A stretch of 64,000 nucleotides of DNA from positions 12,019,232-12,083,231 of the forward strand of contig CM070599.1 in NCBI GenBank assembly GCA_036346395.1, written 5' to 3'. Positions 46,201 to 58,150 of the stretch are shown here, one piece after another. The notes below the pieces were generated by a model. It was not told the origin of the DNA. It did no database searches and saw only the letters and a list, made by a program, of their open reading frames with translations. Position numbers and translations under genes: made by a program. Position 1 is the stretch's first letter. Each line of letters opens with the position of its first letter. The DNA comes from Hsuehochloa calcarea. Lineage: Eukaryota; Streptophyta; Magnoliopsida; Poales; Poaceae.

Positions 46201-47487
46201 CAAAATTGACAGAGGGTTAATACTCAGTGAGAGGCTAAGAAGCTGAGGAATCAAGGGTTTTGAAAGAGAATGCCCGGAACACCACTTTCACCGAAGGACC
46301 CGAAGCTCCAACAATGGCGACCGCGAGCAAAATTCGAAAAGGAGCTCGAGCAATGCACTAACAGTGGTGCTGGAGCTCAAGAGTGTTCAAAGGATGCTAA
46401 GGAAGCCACTGGAGGAGTTTTATAGCCGAAGGAGCAAGGAAGAAGCAACGGAAGGAAAATGGCTTTGGCACTGTGTTGAGGCCGACTGAGGGCGACGGGA
46501 GCACGTGCGCTCGAGGTGGACGAAGACTTCGGAGGCGGGGACGGGAGCAATAAATGCTGAGAATCGCTGGCGAAGCAGAGAAGACCTGACGCTGACACGC
46601 TCTACCCTTTTCACCAACTACTGTTGACCATGGCCGAGCGCGAGCGAGCGGAGGAAGACGAAAGCGGACAGCCGTTGGATTTAATCGGACGGCTGAGAAA
46701 GAACGGATTGATTATAACGATTCGAACGCTCACTTAATCCTGGACCATTGATTTGGATCCTACGGTTCACGTTGCGCGAGGCGCTCGAATGGTCCGAACG
46801 CTTCTCTTTCGAGCCGCCGATCTTCGATGAACGGTTCGAGCGAGGGAGGATCGGCGGTCCGAACGTCACCTCGAGCGCAGACCGCACGATCGAGATCTAA
46901 CGGTCGAAATTGAACGCGCCCGATGTGGCTGAGTCGGTGCAGTTAGTTGGTCCGATCGAATCGAATGGCTTGAACCCGAGTGTGACTTGAGTCCAAGGAA
47001 TAGTAAAAGCTGATTTTGAGTTATTTGCTGAGCTGACTTAGGATAATTAATTAAGATAGCAAACAAGCTCCAAAAATTATGAAATTTTAAATGGAGATTG
47101 CTTACTGGGTGATGAACCTTATATAAAATTTTCAGAGACTTTTATGCACTGTATTTTTCTCTAAAAATTCCAGAAGGCTAATTTAGGAGTTTGACTAATG
47201 TTTGACTTGCCTCAAAAATTATCAAATAATTTCTGAAAATTATGAAATAATTCTGAGGTGTTAAACATCACTCCTAGGTTCAATGAAAATTATTTTCAGG
47301 GGTTGGGCACAAGATTTTCATGAAGGAGATTTGTGTTGGTGTCCAAATGGCAATTTGATTTTTGATTTCACATAATTCTTTTACAAAAATTATGGAACTG
47401 ATTACAAAAATCAAGATGGGAGAAAAAGTTTTAATTTCTCCTCATTTTTATTACATTTGAAACACAAACCAAGTTTGGGATGTTACA
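43291..47487 (-). repeat. Element 4, 3' LTR (family D, copy A)
   Basis: About 4.2 kb, unusually long for an LTR. It is nearly collinear with 52693-56856. It contains a repeated ttggatccaacggtcc-type motif (45480-45730) and a conserved gtgtccataacc motif near 44077. Differences from copy B cluster in the GC-rich part (45800-46900) as 1-3 base indels. Confidence 0.92.
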
Positions 47488-47501
47488 AAACCTCCCCCCC
47501 T
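47488..47501 (-). other. Element 4 polypurine tract
   Basis: On the minus strand, AAGGGGGGGAGGTTT runs up to the TG of the LTR. Confidence 0.88.
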
Positions 47502-47525
47502 TACAAAAATCTCGTCCCGAGATTT

Positions 47526-48740
47526 GGCTCATTCGGTAAAGAAAGATGGATAGTCCGCACGAGACGATCTTCCCTTTCCCAAGTAGCCTCATCCTCGAAT
47601 GGTTCGACCATCGAACTTTGAGGAATTTGACGGTTTTATTCCTCGCTCTTCGCTCGCCTCATCGAGTATGCGAACAGGATGCTCATGTAGGTCAAATCTT
47701 CTTGGACATCGAGAGTTTCCAACGAGCTTCCTCGCTTGGAACACGGAGGCACTTCTTTAATTGGGACACATGGAAAACATCATGTACCCCTTCAAGTGCG
47801 GTGGCAATTCCAACTTATAGGCAACAGCCCTTTCTTCTTGATAACACGGTAAGGACCGACATATCGAGGAGCTAACTTGCCCTTGACACCAAACGCCGAT
47901 GACCCTTCAAAGGAGAGACTTTGAGATACACAAAGTCATCGGGCTCAAAGCTCAACTCACGACGACGGCGATCCGCATAGCTCTTTCCGCTGGATTGAGC
48001 GGTGCGCAAACGATCACGAATGAGTCGGACTTGACTTCGGCCTCATTGATCGAGTCCGCCAAAGAAAGGTCTTTCGCCTGCCTCCACCAATTCAACGGGT
48101 TTCGCACTTTCTCCCGTATAAGGCCTCGAAGGTGCCATGCCGAGACCGGCTCGAAAATCTGTTGTAGGAAAACTCGCAAATGGCAAGCATTTCTCCCAAT
48201 TCTTTCCATAGGAGAGGACACAAGCACGAAGCATGTCTTCCAACACTTGGTTGACCCTTTCGGTCCGACCATCGCTTGGGGTGATATGTCAGTGCTAAAG
48301 GTAAGACGGGTCCTATAGCCTCTTGCAAACTATGCCAAAATCGAGAAGTGAACAGGAACCACGATCGTAAATGATCGCCTTCGGATCCCATGCAAACTCA
48401 CACCTCGCGATATAGAGCTCGGCTAAGAGCCCCACGCTAAGTCGAAGTCTTGACAGAATGAAATGAGCCACTTTCGCAAGCGATCGATGACGACCCAAAT
48501 GGCATCATTTCCTTAGGCGACTGGGTAGACCGGTGATAAAATCCATCCCGATCGAATCCCACTTCCATTCCGAATAGGCAAAGGTCAAGCGATCGCCGAC
48601 GCCGATGCTCGGCCTTGACACGACGACACAAGTCGCACTTCAAGAACGAACTCGCAATCTCCCTCTTCATTCGGGTCCACCAAAATCTCTCGACGGAGAT
48701 CTTGATACATCTTTGTGGCCCCGGATGAATAGACAAAGGC
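47526..48740 (-). pseudogene. Element 4 integrase, frameshifted
   Basis: Minus-strand pieces in order: RFWWTRMKREIAS and LKCDLCRRVKAEHRR (zinc-finger region, 48736-48437), FWHSLQEAIGPVLPLALTYH (48391-48092), MLEDMLRACVLSYGKNWEKC (48246-48043), and near 47600-47560 an EDEATWERED box that closes many plant gypsy polyproteins. Frames change at least five times. The region corresponds to the plus-strand fragment of element 5. Confidence 0.88.
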
Positions 48741-48920
48741 GAATCATGGGCTTCGGAGAATCAAATTCGCAATTCCATGTCCTTTGGAACCACAAGGCGC
48801 TGTTCGAACCTTACAACACCATGCTCATCCTCGAGAAGCACTTGGTCATTCCGTTCTTGACATTTTCCTTGATGTTGTTCACTCCAACATCCGATTGTTG
48901 GGCGACCTTAATCCGATCCA

Positions 48921-50499
48921 TCAAGGTTGGTTGCACAACCAGGCGCGAGGAACCATGCTCAACCAATCCCAAGTTGAGACGCTGGAATTCTTTCGTAGGG
49001 TGGGTTGACATTCCGGGACAACAAGGCATTGCAATGCGCTTCCGATCGAGCGATCGGCAACGACATTGGCCTTGCCCGAATGGTAGTGAATACCCATGTC
49101 ATAATCTCTGATCAACTCCAACCATCTCTTTGCCCGAGGTGCGATCCGTTGGGTGAACAAATACTTTAGGCTTTTGTGATCCGAATACACTTCGCAACGA
49201 CACCGATTAGGTAATGTCGCCAAATCTTAAGTGCATGAATCACGCAGCCTAATTCCAAGTCATGGGTAGGATAGTTGAGTTCATGAGGCCTCAATTGCCT
49301 TGATGCATAGGCCACTACCTTGCCTTCTTGCATAAGGACACAACCGAGTCCTCGACGAGAAGCATCGCAAAGATATCGAAGCTTCATGAATATCGGAAGA
49401 ACAAGGACGGAGCGTGGTCAAACGCTTCTTGAGTACTTGGAAGCTTTCTCACAAGCATCGGACCACAAGAACTTCTTGTCCTTCTTGAGCAACTCCACAT
49501 CGGCCGCGATCTTGGAGAAATTCTCGATGAAACGGCGATAATATCCCGCTAAACCGAGAAAACTCCGCACTTCGGTTCAAGTAGGTCAACCCATGAAAGG
49601 ACGTCGCCGACCTTGCTAGGGTCAACGCCACGCCCCCGCCGAAAGAACATGGCCCAGAAGGCCACTTCCTTCAACCGTAACGCGCACTTGTCGAACTTCG
49701 TGATACACCGGTGCTCACGGCTTGCCTAACACGAGCCTCGATGCTCATCATGTTCCTCATCGCTCTTAGAATAGATAAGAATATCATCGATGAAGACCAC
49801 GACAAACTTATCCAAATACTCCATGAATACCGAATTCATGAGGTTCATGAACAAGGCGGAGCATTGGTTAAGCCAAATGACATGACGGTATACTCATACA
49901 AGCCGTAGCGAGTAGAGAAAGCCGCCTTTGGAATATCCTCAGTCGATCCGAACTTGATGATATCCCATTCTCAAATCAATCTTGGAGAATACTCGAGCTC
50001 CAATTAATTGATCAAAAGATCATCGATGCGGGGCAATGGATACTTGTTCTTTACCGTGACCTCATTAAGCGGACGGTAATCAACGCACATGCGCAAAGTA
50101 TTGCCCTTCTTCTTACGAAGATTGCGTAACAACCCCACGGAGATGAGCTAGGCGGATAAAACCTTTTTCTTGCAGCTCATTGATTGCTTCTTCAACTCCA
50201 CCAACTCGCTCCTGGCATCCGATAGTGCCTCTTTGAAATCGGGCAAGACGGAACCATATCAATGACAAAATCGAGATCTCGAATCGTGGCATCCCGAAGA
50301 TCTTCAGAAAGACATCCACGAAGTCACAAACTGTTGGGACTTCAAGAATATCTAGAGCGGGCTTCGCTTCAAGCGCCAAGAGATGCGGACCTAGCAGCCC
50401 TCGGCGAAAAGCTAACCCGCCACGGAAGACTAGATAGAGAGACACACTTCTTGGCGCAATCGATTTGTCCCTTATGCCGAGACAACCAATCCATACCAA
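48921..50499 (-). pseudogene. Element 4 reverse transcriptase and RNase H, frameshifted
   Basis: 50499-50113 holds VPTVCDFVDVF and INELQEKGFIR, the N-terminal edge of gypsy reverse transcriptase. The palm region follows at 49990-49630 in broken frames. 49387-49166 holds RYLCDASRRGLGCVLMQEGK and YPTHDLELGCVIHALKIWRH (RNase H), continued at 49223-48921 by VYSDHKSLKYLFTQ and HSGKANVVAD. Order and content match a gypsy pol. Several 1-2 base indels make it non-functional. Confidence 0.9.
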
Positions 50500-50559
50500 G
50501 AATTACATCTAGACTTGCTGAATGGAGGAGGATAAGATTCGCAAGAATCTCACTCCCTT

Positions 50560-50710
50560 GATTTCACTGGGACATCCCTACACTCGATTCACTCTCAACT
50601 CCGAACCAGAGAGCGAATGAGCAACGGGACCAACAATGGAGTAAAGAGGAGCCATCGATAGCAAAGAAAAGACTTAAACGAAGAATGAGATGCTCCCGAA
50701 TCAAACAAAA
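50560..50710 (-). pseudogene. Element 4 protease motif
   Basis: On the minus strand around 50700-50670 the translation contains VLFDSGASHSS, the retropepsin active-site region. It sits between the gag zinc knuckle and the reverse transcriptase as expected. The rest of the domain is too degraded to follow. Confidence 0.7.
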
Positions 50711-50879
50711 CAAGAGCGAATGAGAGTTAATGTAAAGCGCACAAAGACGCACGCCGGTGCCTCCCGTGCCTCCTCCGCCGAGATGAGGTTGACGCGACCA
50801 CTACCCACGCCTTGGGTAGTAGGGACTATCTTCAGTCCCGAGAAGAACCACCTCCCGCCCACGCCCTCCATTAGGACGA

Positions 50880-51805
50880 GGGCCGCCCCGCCTTCTTGGG
50901 GCATTGGTTCGCATAATGCCCCTTCGGTCGCAGCGGCAAGTGACCCCGGCCGGGTTGCGGGGCCACTCACGACTCGCAGTGCACGTGATTGGGGCACGGC
51001 TGCGAAGGACGAGGGGCGGTCCGACGACCCTGGGTGTCAGAGTCACCGACGCGATTTCGAGACCGATCAAACGGGATAGCCGCCCCGATGACTTCGGGCC
51101 TCCACTTACGCTATGGAATCCACAAGCGCCTCTCCTGCGTGCTCAAGAACGATGGCCTTGTCCACCAAGGCCCGGAAATCGTGGAAGTCAACGATAGATA
51201 GCTTGTCCCAAGCTCCTCGCATAAACCATCCTTGAACTTCTTGCTTGGCCTCATCAAGGCCACCTCCTCCGAGCATAACGAGCCAAATGGTTGAACTCGA
51301 CAGTACTCGCGGACGGAACGACGCCTTGCTCGAGCGACAAGAATTCCTTCTTCTTCACCTCATCAGTCGGAAGGAATGTGACTGACGAAGGCGCGCGAAC
51401 TCCTCCCAAGTGACGGATGGTCGCCAGTCGCATGGCGAAAGCTCTCCCACCAAGACAAAGCCGCACCTCCGGTGGTGCGATGCAACAGCGCCTTCTCGTG
51501 CTCCTCGCATCAAGGCGCGAAGCTTCCGCTCCACCGACGGCGACCGCTCTGCGCAAGCGGTCCTCGACTGGAGAACGAGGGGTGGGTGCGAAGAAACTCC
51601 GCAAGTCCCCACGCGCCGGTGTCCACTCCTTGCCCGGATCTCAAGCACCGTAAGGGCGGAAGTGTTGCGGCGATGACGCCCGTAAGGACCCTCCGCCCTC
51701 CGCACGGTTGCGCCGATCCAAGAAGGACCTCGCCATGGTCGGGAGGAGGAAGATCCTCGTCCGACAAACCGATCGCCTTGGCCGCTACGCAAAAGCGCCC
51801 GCCAT
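50880..51805 (-). pseudogene. Element 4 gag, frameshifted
   Basis: A minus-strand frame includes TWEEFARLRQSHSF (end of 51792-51355), and the overlapping frame continues with LPTDEVKKKEFLSLEQG and VEFNHLARYA, the plant gypsy capsid (retrotransposon gag) motif. Near 50935-50890 GHYANQCPKK fits the end of a CCHC zinc knuckle. The first ATG at 51805 runs into a stop after six codons, so the start is uncertain. Confidence 0.82.
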
Positions 51806-51884
51806 CCTGTTACAAGAAACTTGGGTTAAAAATTAGACCCGAAAACAAAGCCGAAATGAAGCAAAAAGCTAACGACTAGGGGAA

Positions 51885-52670
51885 TGGAATATCACCCTAA
51901 TCGAAAGCTGAAAACAGCAAGTACATAACTTTAAAAAGGCTTATAAAAAGACTCCAAAAACAGCAAGGAATCATAAAACCAAAGCTCAACTTCCCAATGC
52001 AACTAACCCGTATTGAATGAACGAGTAATTGTTTGAGAAGATAAAAATCAGAAGGTTAAGGTAAGATCTAATACTATTAAAGAGCAAGGTTCAATCAGCG
52101 AAAATAGTGTTAGATACATAGCTAACTAGTATCACATATTACCCTTTTATTCCCACAGGTTTTAATTGATTAACCTCTCATCTTCTACCCCATTAGAAAC
52201 CATCGAGCTTGCTGTCCGGAAATTGAAGTTGCTGTAGCGATTTTGCATCCAAGCTCCCAGTCGAAGTCTTCCATTCTAGAAACTTCAAAATCTGGCACAC
52301 TTCAATTTGCCAAGCTCAGTGGTCCCATCAGAAACCATTGAGCTCGCTGTCTGGAAATTGAAGCGTGCTGTCCAGATTCCGCATCCAAGCCTCTAGCCGA
52401 AACCTTCAGTCCAGAAACTTCAAAACCCTAAGAACTTCAATTTGCCAAACTCAGTGGTTCCCAAAACCCAGTTAATCGATAACACTATCTTTGAAGGAAG
52501 AAGAGGTAAACAATTTTCAAAACTCAAATTAGAGTGAGATGAGAGGAGAAAGCTAAGATAGGTAAGGAATAAAATCTGAGAATTCCTTAAGCTTTCAAAA
52601 ATCATTTGATACTTTGAAATTAAGTTTTTCAAAATATCCTAAAGACGACCAACTTGGGTTACTACGGTCA
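51885..52670 (-). other. Element 4 leader between primer site and gag
   Basis: AT-rich, non-coding. It includes a 135-bp tandem duplication (52191-52460). Confidence 0.65.
52191..52460 (+). repeat. 135-bp tandem duplication in the element 4 leader
   Basis: The block 52191-52325 (starting cattagaaaccatcgagctt) is repeated at 52326-52460 (catcagaaaccattgagctc) with about 15% differences by eye. Both end in aatttgcca(a/g)(a/g)ctcagtgg. Confidence 0.85.
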
Positions 52671-52690
52671 AGATGGCTCGATATCAAACC
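52671..52690 (-). other. Element 4 primer binding site, degraded
   Basis: The minus strand just inside the 5' LTR reads GGTTTGATATCGAGCCATCT, which resembles TTGGTATCAGAGCCA (methionine-tRNA type) with substitutions and a transposed GA. Confidence 0.55.
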
Positions 52691-52692
52691 TC

Positions 52693-55600
52693 AGAGACCC
52701 TGTTTATCCGGCTTGTAATGCTTAACCAACCGCTTGGCCCTAGCATCACAAAACAGATAATCCGAGACTCGAGACATGTATACTTCTTAAATGCAAGATA
52801 CACACCTCCTTACAAAGTTCCTGCATCAATTCCATTCATTCACATAGAACCGAAGCAAAAGCAGTAACAGGAATATCATTAATAAAGGATAGTTATTACA
52901 AAAGAGAGGCCAACCGCCAACAATAAAAGAGACAACAATAATTAAACAATGAAGCAAAAGTGCCATAAGATGGCTACAACAAAAGAGCCAATCAAGTGTG
53001 CCTTTAACCCACAAGGCAACCGACGGACCGCCAAAGCTAGTCGTCGAATCCACAAAGACAACTCACAAAAGTGAGGCCCTTGGGGCTCACCTTCTTCCAC
53101 TGCAGAACAAAAGCAGACCAAAGAAAAACTGGGTGAGTACTTTGAATGTACTGCAAGATATATAAGAATGATAACAGATCTATACAATAACTACATGCAA
53201 GCTTATTTAAGTGGAGCAGTTAGGACTCAAATTTTAAGCATAAAGCAAGTTTTATTTGCAATAATGTAATAGATTGAAAGCAATTTTGCAATCTGATTTT
53301 ATTTGATAAAAACAGAGTAACCAAGTGGCAACAACAAGAAACAAACCTCGAAGTGACTAAACCATTAGTCACCACAACAAGAGCATGAATTACCCATTCA
53401 TGCCAACCATGTCAAGTTTTAATTTTTAAAACAAAAACAGCTTGTTGCGTCTAGATCTTGCGTGAAATCACCAAGCGTGTCCATAACCTAGGACGAGGCT
53501 ATTCGAATAGTTTTATCCTCGCAGGTGTACCAACTTACCCACATGCCGATCGCCTTTTGCCACCGGGTTAAGCACACTTCCTTAGGTATGCTGCATCGCT
53601 AAGTCCTACGAGACGCTTCCAATATTGTGAATTATTCACGAGCCGCCTGTATGGATAGAAACCCATACGCTGTGTCGGAGTCATCGTAAAGCCTCGCCAA
53701 CTACCCTTCCGGGTAAAGCCTTGACAACTACGACGCTCCTCGAGGTGGAGAGCCTACCCGAATCTCCACCACCGCACACCCAACACAAGAACACCGAGAA
53801 CACATATCATGTTTCACACAACGCACACAACCCCTCCCCGCGACTCGGAGATAACCCACGCCAAAGTACTAGGTCAAGAGGGGTCCCATATAACCCTCAT
53901 GTGGTTAGTACGCAAAAGTACTTGGACTGCTGGCGCTAGCAACATTTTCGGTCCTTAGGGACCAGGCACCTTCCTTGTCACACCCAACAATCACACCAAC
54001 ATGCCTTTGTGCCCAAGTCAAATCATTTTGTTTCATTTTCGGTTTTACAAAACAAAAGCATAAGGTGCTGAACCAAAAATAAACAAAATGATTTGTGTGA
54101 TCAAGGTCATCGACTAAGTCGATAATCGCCCAATTCTAGGTAGCTAAGCATTTCTAAGCATGACATCGCAAAGACAAGAAAGAGCATAATTAAATCACCG
54201 GCTCTAATTCACCAAATGATGTTAATAACTTATGGTTGTGGCAGGGGATGACATTTTAATGGCAACAATGCATTAGGAATAGCTACCTCTAAACAGGGCA
54301 AAAATAATTGGACACAAAAGCAATGCATACATATAATTTGTAAACAAGATATTAGACTTTGAAAGTAATGGGACATTTATGATCAAACATCTTGCACCGC
54401 TTGTGTGGGTCGTGGTGTTGCTTTGAGGATCGATAATATTATCAATGTGCTCTTGGATCCTAACGAAAGCAAAAGCAACCGATAAGAACGAATAAAATGC
54501 AAAGACCCAACAGTAAACTCTCTCCAAAAATCCGGAAAATTTTACAGTAGCAAGATCATGATTTATAAAGAATTTAGCAACAAGAACCAATTGATTTGGA
54601 TTCTCAATGCCAAAGATATGACCAAAACAATTTTGCTCACTTTTATAAATCAAAATGCTACTATTCATTAGCAAAAATTTCTGGAGCTATACTGGGGTTG
54701 GAAACATTTTTAGATTAAAGCTCAGTTGAAAACATAACCCACAAAATTTGGATCTCCCGAAAAGGATTTAAAACGAATTAGTTATGGATTTCACAAGTTA
54801 TCACATTTTTCTGTTGATAACTAAACCCTCTCGGGAAAGTCAGAAATTGAAAACGACGTGGACGAATGAGGAGCGTCGATCTTGGATCCGACGGTCCGCG
54901 TCCCAGCGCTAACACGAGCGCGCGGGAATCACAAACCCTAAACGCTCACCGTTGGATCTGGATCCAACGGTTCACGGATCGTGACGTCCGGCGGTCCGAA
55001 CGCTCACACGCATAGGAGCCGTTGATCTTGGATCCAACGGTCCACGCGGATCGAACCTTTCGGACGGTCCGAACGTTCATTCAGATCTGGACCGTTGATC
55101 TTGGATCCAACGGTCCACTGATTAGGGCGTGCGATTAATTCAAAAATTTCCACGCGAACGCGGGCCGTAGATCTAAGGATCGACGGCTCGCAACGACTCA
55201 AGTTCAAACTCCGCCCCTGCTTTCGTCCGGCAAAACAAACGACGGAGAAGAACGGCCACGCCGGCGACTCAGTCACGCAGCAAAGTAGTAAAGGCCCAAA
55301 ATGGGTTCCTAACAACCTTGCGCACCCAAAGGTACCAACAATTTTGGTCATGGGCGGTCAAGAACGCCGCAAGCCGAGGCGACCGAGAAGACTCAAAATG
55401 ACCGAAACGAAAACGCAAATGAGCTCACCGCGGTTCAAGGGAGCGAAAGCAATCAACTAGGGACTAATAAGGGGGTACTGAGCCCAAAGAAGGCCCCGAG
55501 GAGAAACGAGCTCGTTTCAAGAAGAAGAATAGCGCTTTACCGAATTGGGGAAACCAAATTGATTCGCTTCTTCTGTCAAAAGCAAAATTGACAGAGGGTT

Positions 55601-56856
55601 AATACTCAGTGAGAGGCTAAGAAGCTGAGGAATCAAGGGTTTTGAAAGAGAATGCCCGGAACACCACTTTCACCGAAGGACCCGAAGCTCCAACAATGGA
55701 GACCGCGAGCAAAATTCGAAAAGGAGCTCGAGCAATGCACTAACAAAGTGGTGCCGAGCTCAAGAGTGTTCAAAGGATGCTAAGGAAGCCACCGAGGATT
55801 TTTATAGCCGAAGGAGCAAGGAAGAAGCAACGGGAAGAAAAATGGCTTCGCACTGTGTTGAGGCCGACTGAGGGCGACGGGAGCACGTGCGCTCGAGGTG
55901 GACGAAGACTTCGGAGGCGGTGGGACGGGAGCAATAAATGCTGAGAATCGCTGGTCGAAGCGAGAAGACCGACACGACACGCTCGCCCTTTTCACCAACT
56001 ATCGTTGACTATGGCCGAGCGAGCGAGCGGAGGAAGACGGAAGCGACAACCGCTGGATTTAATCGACGGTGAGAAAGAACGGGTTGATTATAACGATTCA
56101 ACGCCACTTAATCTCGACCGCTGATTTGGATCCTACGGTTCACGCGGCGCGAGGCGCCGAATGGTCCGAACGCTTCTCTTTTCGAGCCGATCTTCGATGA
56201 ACGGTTCGAGCAGCAGGGAGGATCGCGGTCCAACGCCACTCGAGCGCGCATCGCACGATCGAGATCTAACGGTCGAAATTGAACGCGCCCGATGTGGCCG
56301 AGTCGGTGCAGTTAGTTGGTCCGATCGAATCGAATGGCTTGAACCCGAGTGTGACTTGAGTCCAAGGAATAGTAAAAGCTGATTTTGAGTTATTTGCTGA
56401 GCTGACTTAGGATAATTAATTAAGATAGCAAACAAGCTCCAAAAATTATGAAATTTTAAATGGAGATTGCTTACTGGGTGATGAACCTTATATAAAATTT
56501 TCAGAGACTTTTATGCACTGCATTTTTCTCTAAAAATTCCAGAAGGCTAATTTAGGAGTTTGACTAATGTTTGACTTGCCTCAAAAATTATCAAATAATT
56601 TCTGAAAATTATGAAATAATTCTGAGGTGTTAAACATCACTCCTAGGTTCAATGAAAATTATTTTCAGGGGTTGGGCACAAGATTTTCATGAAGGAGATT
56701 TGTGTTGGTGTCCAAATGGCAATTTGATTTTTGATTTCACATAATTCTTTTACAAAAATTATGGAACTGATTACAAAAATCAAGATGGGAGAAAAAGTTT
56801 TAATTTCTCCTCATTTTTATTACATTTGAAACACAAACCAAGTTTGGGATGTTACA
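52693..56856 (-). repeat. Element 4, 5' LTR (family D, copy B)
   Basis: Starts TGTAACATCCCAAACTTGG on the minus strand at 56856. Nearly identical to copy A over the AT-rich parts, with clustered small indels in the GC-rich part (55200-56260). The TG/CA end at 52693 is slightly altered. Confidence 0.92.
55799..55808 (-). promoter_or_regulatory. Element 4 promoter TATA box
   Basis: GGCTATAAAAA on the minus strand in the 5' LTR, also present in copy A (about 46418-46428). It is followed by the C-rich start of the transcribed leader. Confidence 0.6.
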
Positions 56857-57257
56857 CGTTGGATCGGTATCGCACGGCCTTCGACCAGCCGAACGAACGG
56901 AGTCATTGTGAACCGCCCGATCTGACTCAGCCGTTGGATCGGCATCGAACGGTCCTCGACCGGTCGAACGATGGGATCGCTTCAATCGCTCGATCTAGCC
57001 CACCGCTCGATTCCAATCCGACGACCAACGAGTCGTCCCTTCCTCTGTCGCGCGCGTGAGCTCGCCATGGCGCGCGGCGGAGGAGAAAAGCGCGGCGCAG
57101 CCCACTCTATGTCCACCTTTAAACGGCTAGCTCGAGCGCATTAAATGCCTATCGCGCCAACCTCGAGGGCCATGACTCAACCGCTCCCATCGCTCTCAAG
57201 TGCTCTCATGGCGTTGTTGACCCGATGAAAAAATCCGCCGCTGCTCTCCGCCATTGC

Positions 57258-57269
57258 TCTATTTAAACC
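57258..57269 (+). promoter_or_regulatory. TATA-like box of copy C LTR
   Basis: ctatttaaaccc is followed by a C/T-rich leader, at the position equivalent to the TATA boxes of copies A and B. Confidence 0.55.
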
Positions 57270-57850
57270 CCATTGCTTCGCCCTTAGCTTCCTTTAGCAC
57301 TTCGCAACTCCGCCTAGCACTCACCCTCTTGCTTGAGCCGCAGCCTCGCACTCTCTTCGACCGACATTGTTGAGTGTGGAGCTTGGCGGAGGCGGTGCAA
57401 TGGGGTTTTCTTCTTCAAGTCTTCGCCTCTCGCTCCCCTTTACTATTTGGAGCTTAACTCACGTGGTTTGGTTCTCTCGTGCCTGTGTCGCTGTGGCCTA
57501 GCGAGAACCTTACCACCGCCGCTCGGATACTGTCGCGGAGCACTCCGTGGGTCTCGGTCGCTCTTCGCCCTGTACTTCCGCATTGCCCTATAGGAAAGTA
57601 AGTGTGTTTTCGTTGTCCTTAGCATTGCCCGCTCGCGGGTTTCGAGCCATACCTCTCGGCCGCACCGTGGTCGCACTGGGCCTGAGAAGCCGCCGAGCCG
57701 CAAAGAGTGCGGAGGCGCCGCCTCGTGGTCGGACTTTCGACGGTCGGTATGGCTTGGTCATTTCGACCAGATGCAGTGTTATGTTGGGTAAATGTGAAGT
57801 CTCGTAGTCCCCATAAGTGCCCTTATGCTTATAAGGGAGAGGCCTACCGA

Positions 57851-58150
57851 GTGATTGTAAGTTCTCCTACAATCACCCCCATAGTCGTAAGTCTCACTAC
57901 GGCTATGGTGTGGTCATACGTTCTTCTACGATTTGTATCTAGTCGTAAGACTTGCTACGACTACGTCGTGGTCGTAAGTGCTTCTACCACTAGTACCTAG
58001 TCGTAAGTCTGTCTACGACTAGTACCCCGTAGATATCTGGTCGTAAATCCTTCCACGACCACTATCTGGTCGTAAATCCTTCTACGACTATGGTCCAGTC
58101 GTAGGTTCTGCTACGACCACTACCTGGTCGTAAGACCTTCTTTCGGTCGT
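57851..58150 (+). repeat. Array of about ten 29-bp hairpin units
   Basis: Each unit is an 8-9 bp stem with an 8-nt loop and a spacer of about 5 nt. Clear examples: 57851-57876 (gtgattgta with tacaatcac), 57940-57963 (tagtcgta with tacgacta), 57997-58022 (ctagtcgta with tacgactag), 58038-58061 (tggtcgt with acgacca). Starts fall at intervals of about 28-30, with one 41-bp step. It lies downstream of the TATA box, so it would be transcribed. It is absent from copies A and B. Confidence 0.85.

Larger units (their letters stand above)
43291..56856 (-). mobile_element. Element 4: family D gypsy LTR retrotransposon, nearly complete
   Basis: Two LTRs of about 4.2 kb (43291-47487 and 52693-56856) flank a 5.2-kb interior with gag, protease, reverse transcriptase, RNase H and integrase remnants on the minus strand. 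The LTR reads TGTAACATCCC ... GGTCTC(A). The purine tract (47488-47501) and a degraded primer site (52671-52690) are in the right places. The right LTR end is intact; the base after it starts cgttg. The left end is fused to the element 5 integrase fragment, so no target duplication is seen. Many small indels break every frame. Confidence 0.92.

Noticed and set aside
57851..58150. CRISPR-like array
   Set aside because: Units are hairpins with varying stems and no conserved direct repeat separated by unique spacers. The context is a plant retroelement LTR.
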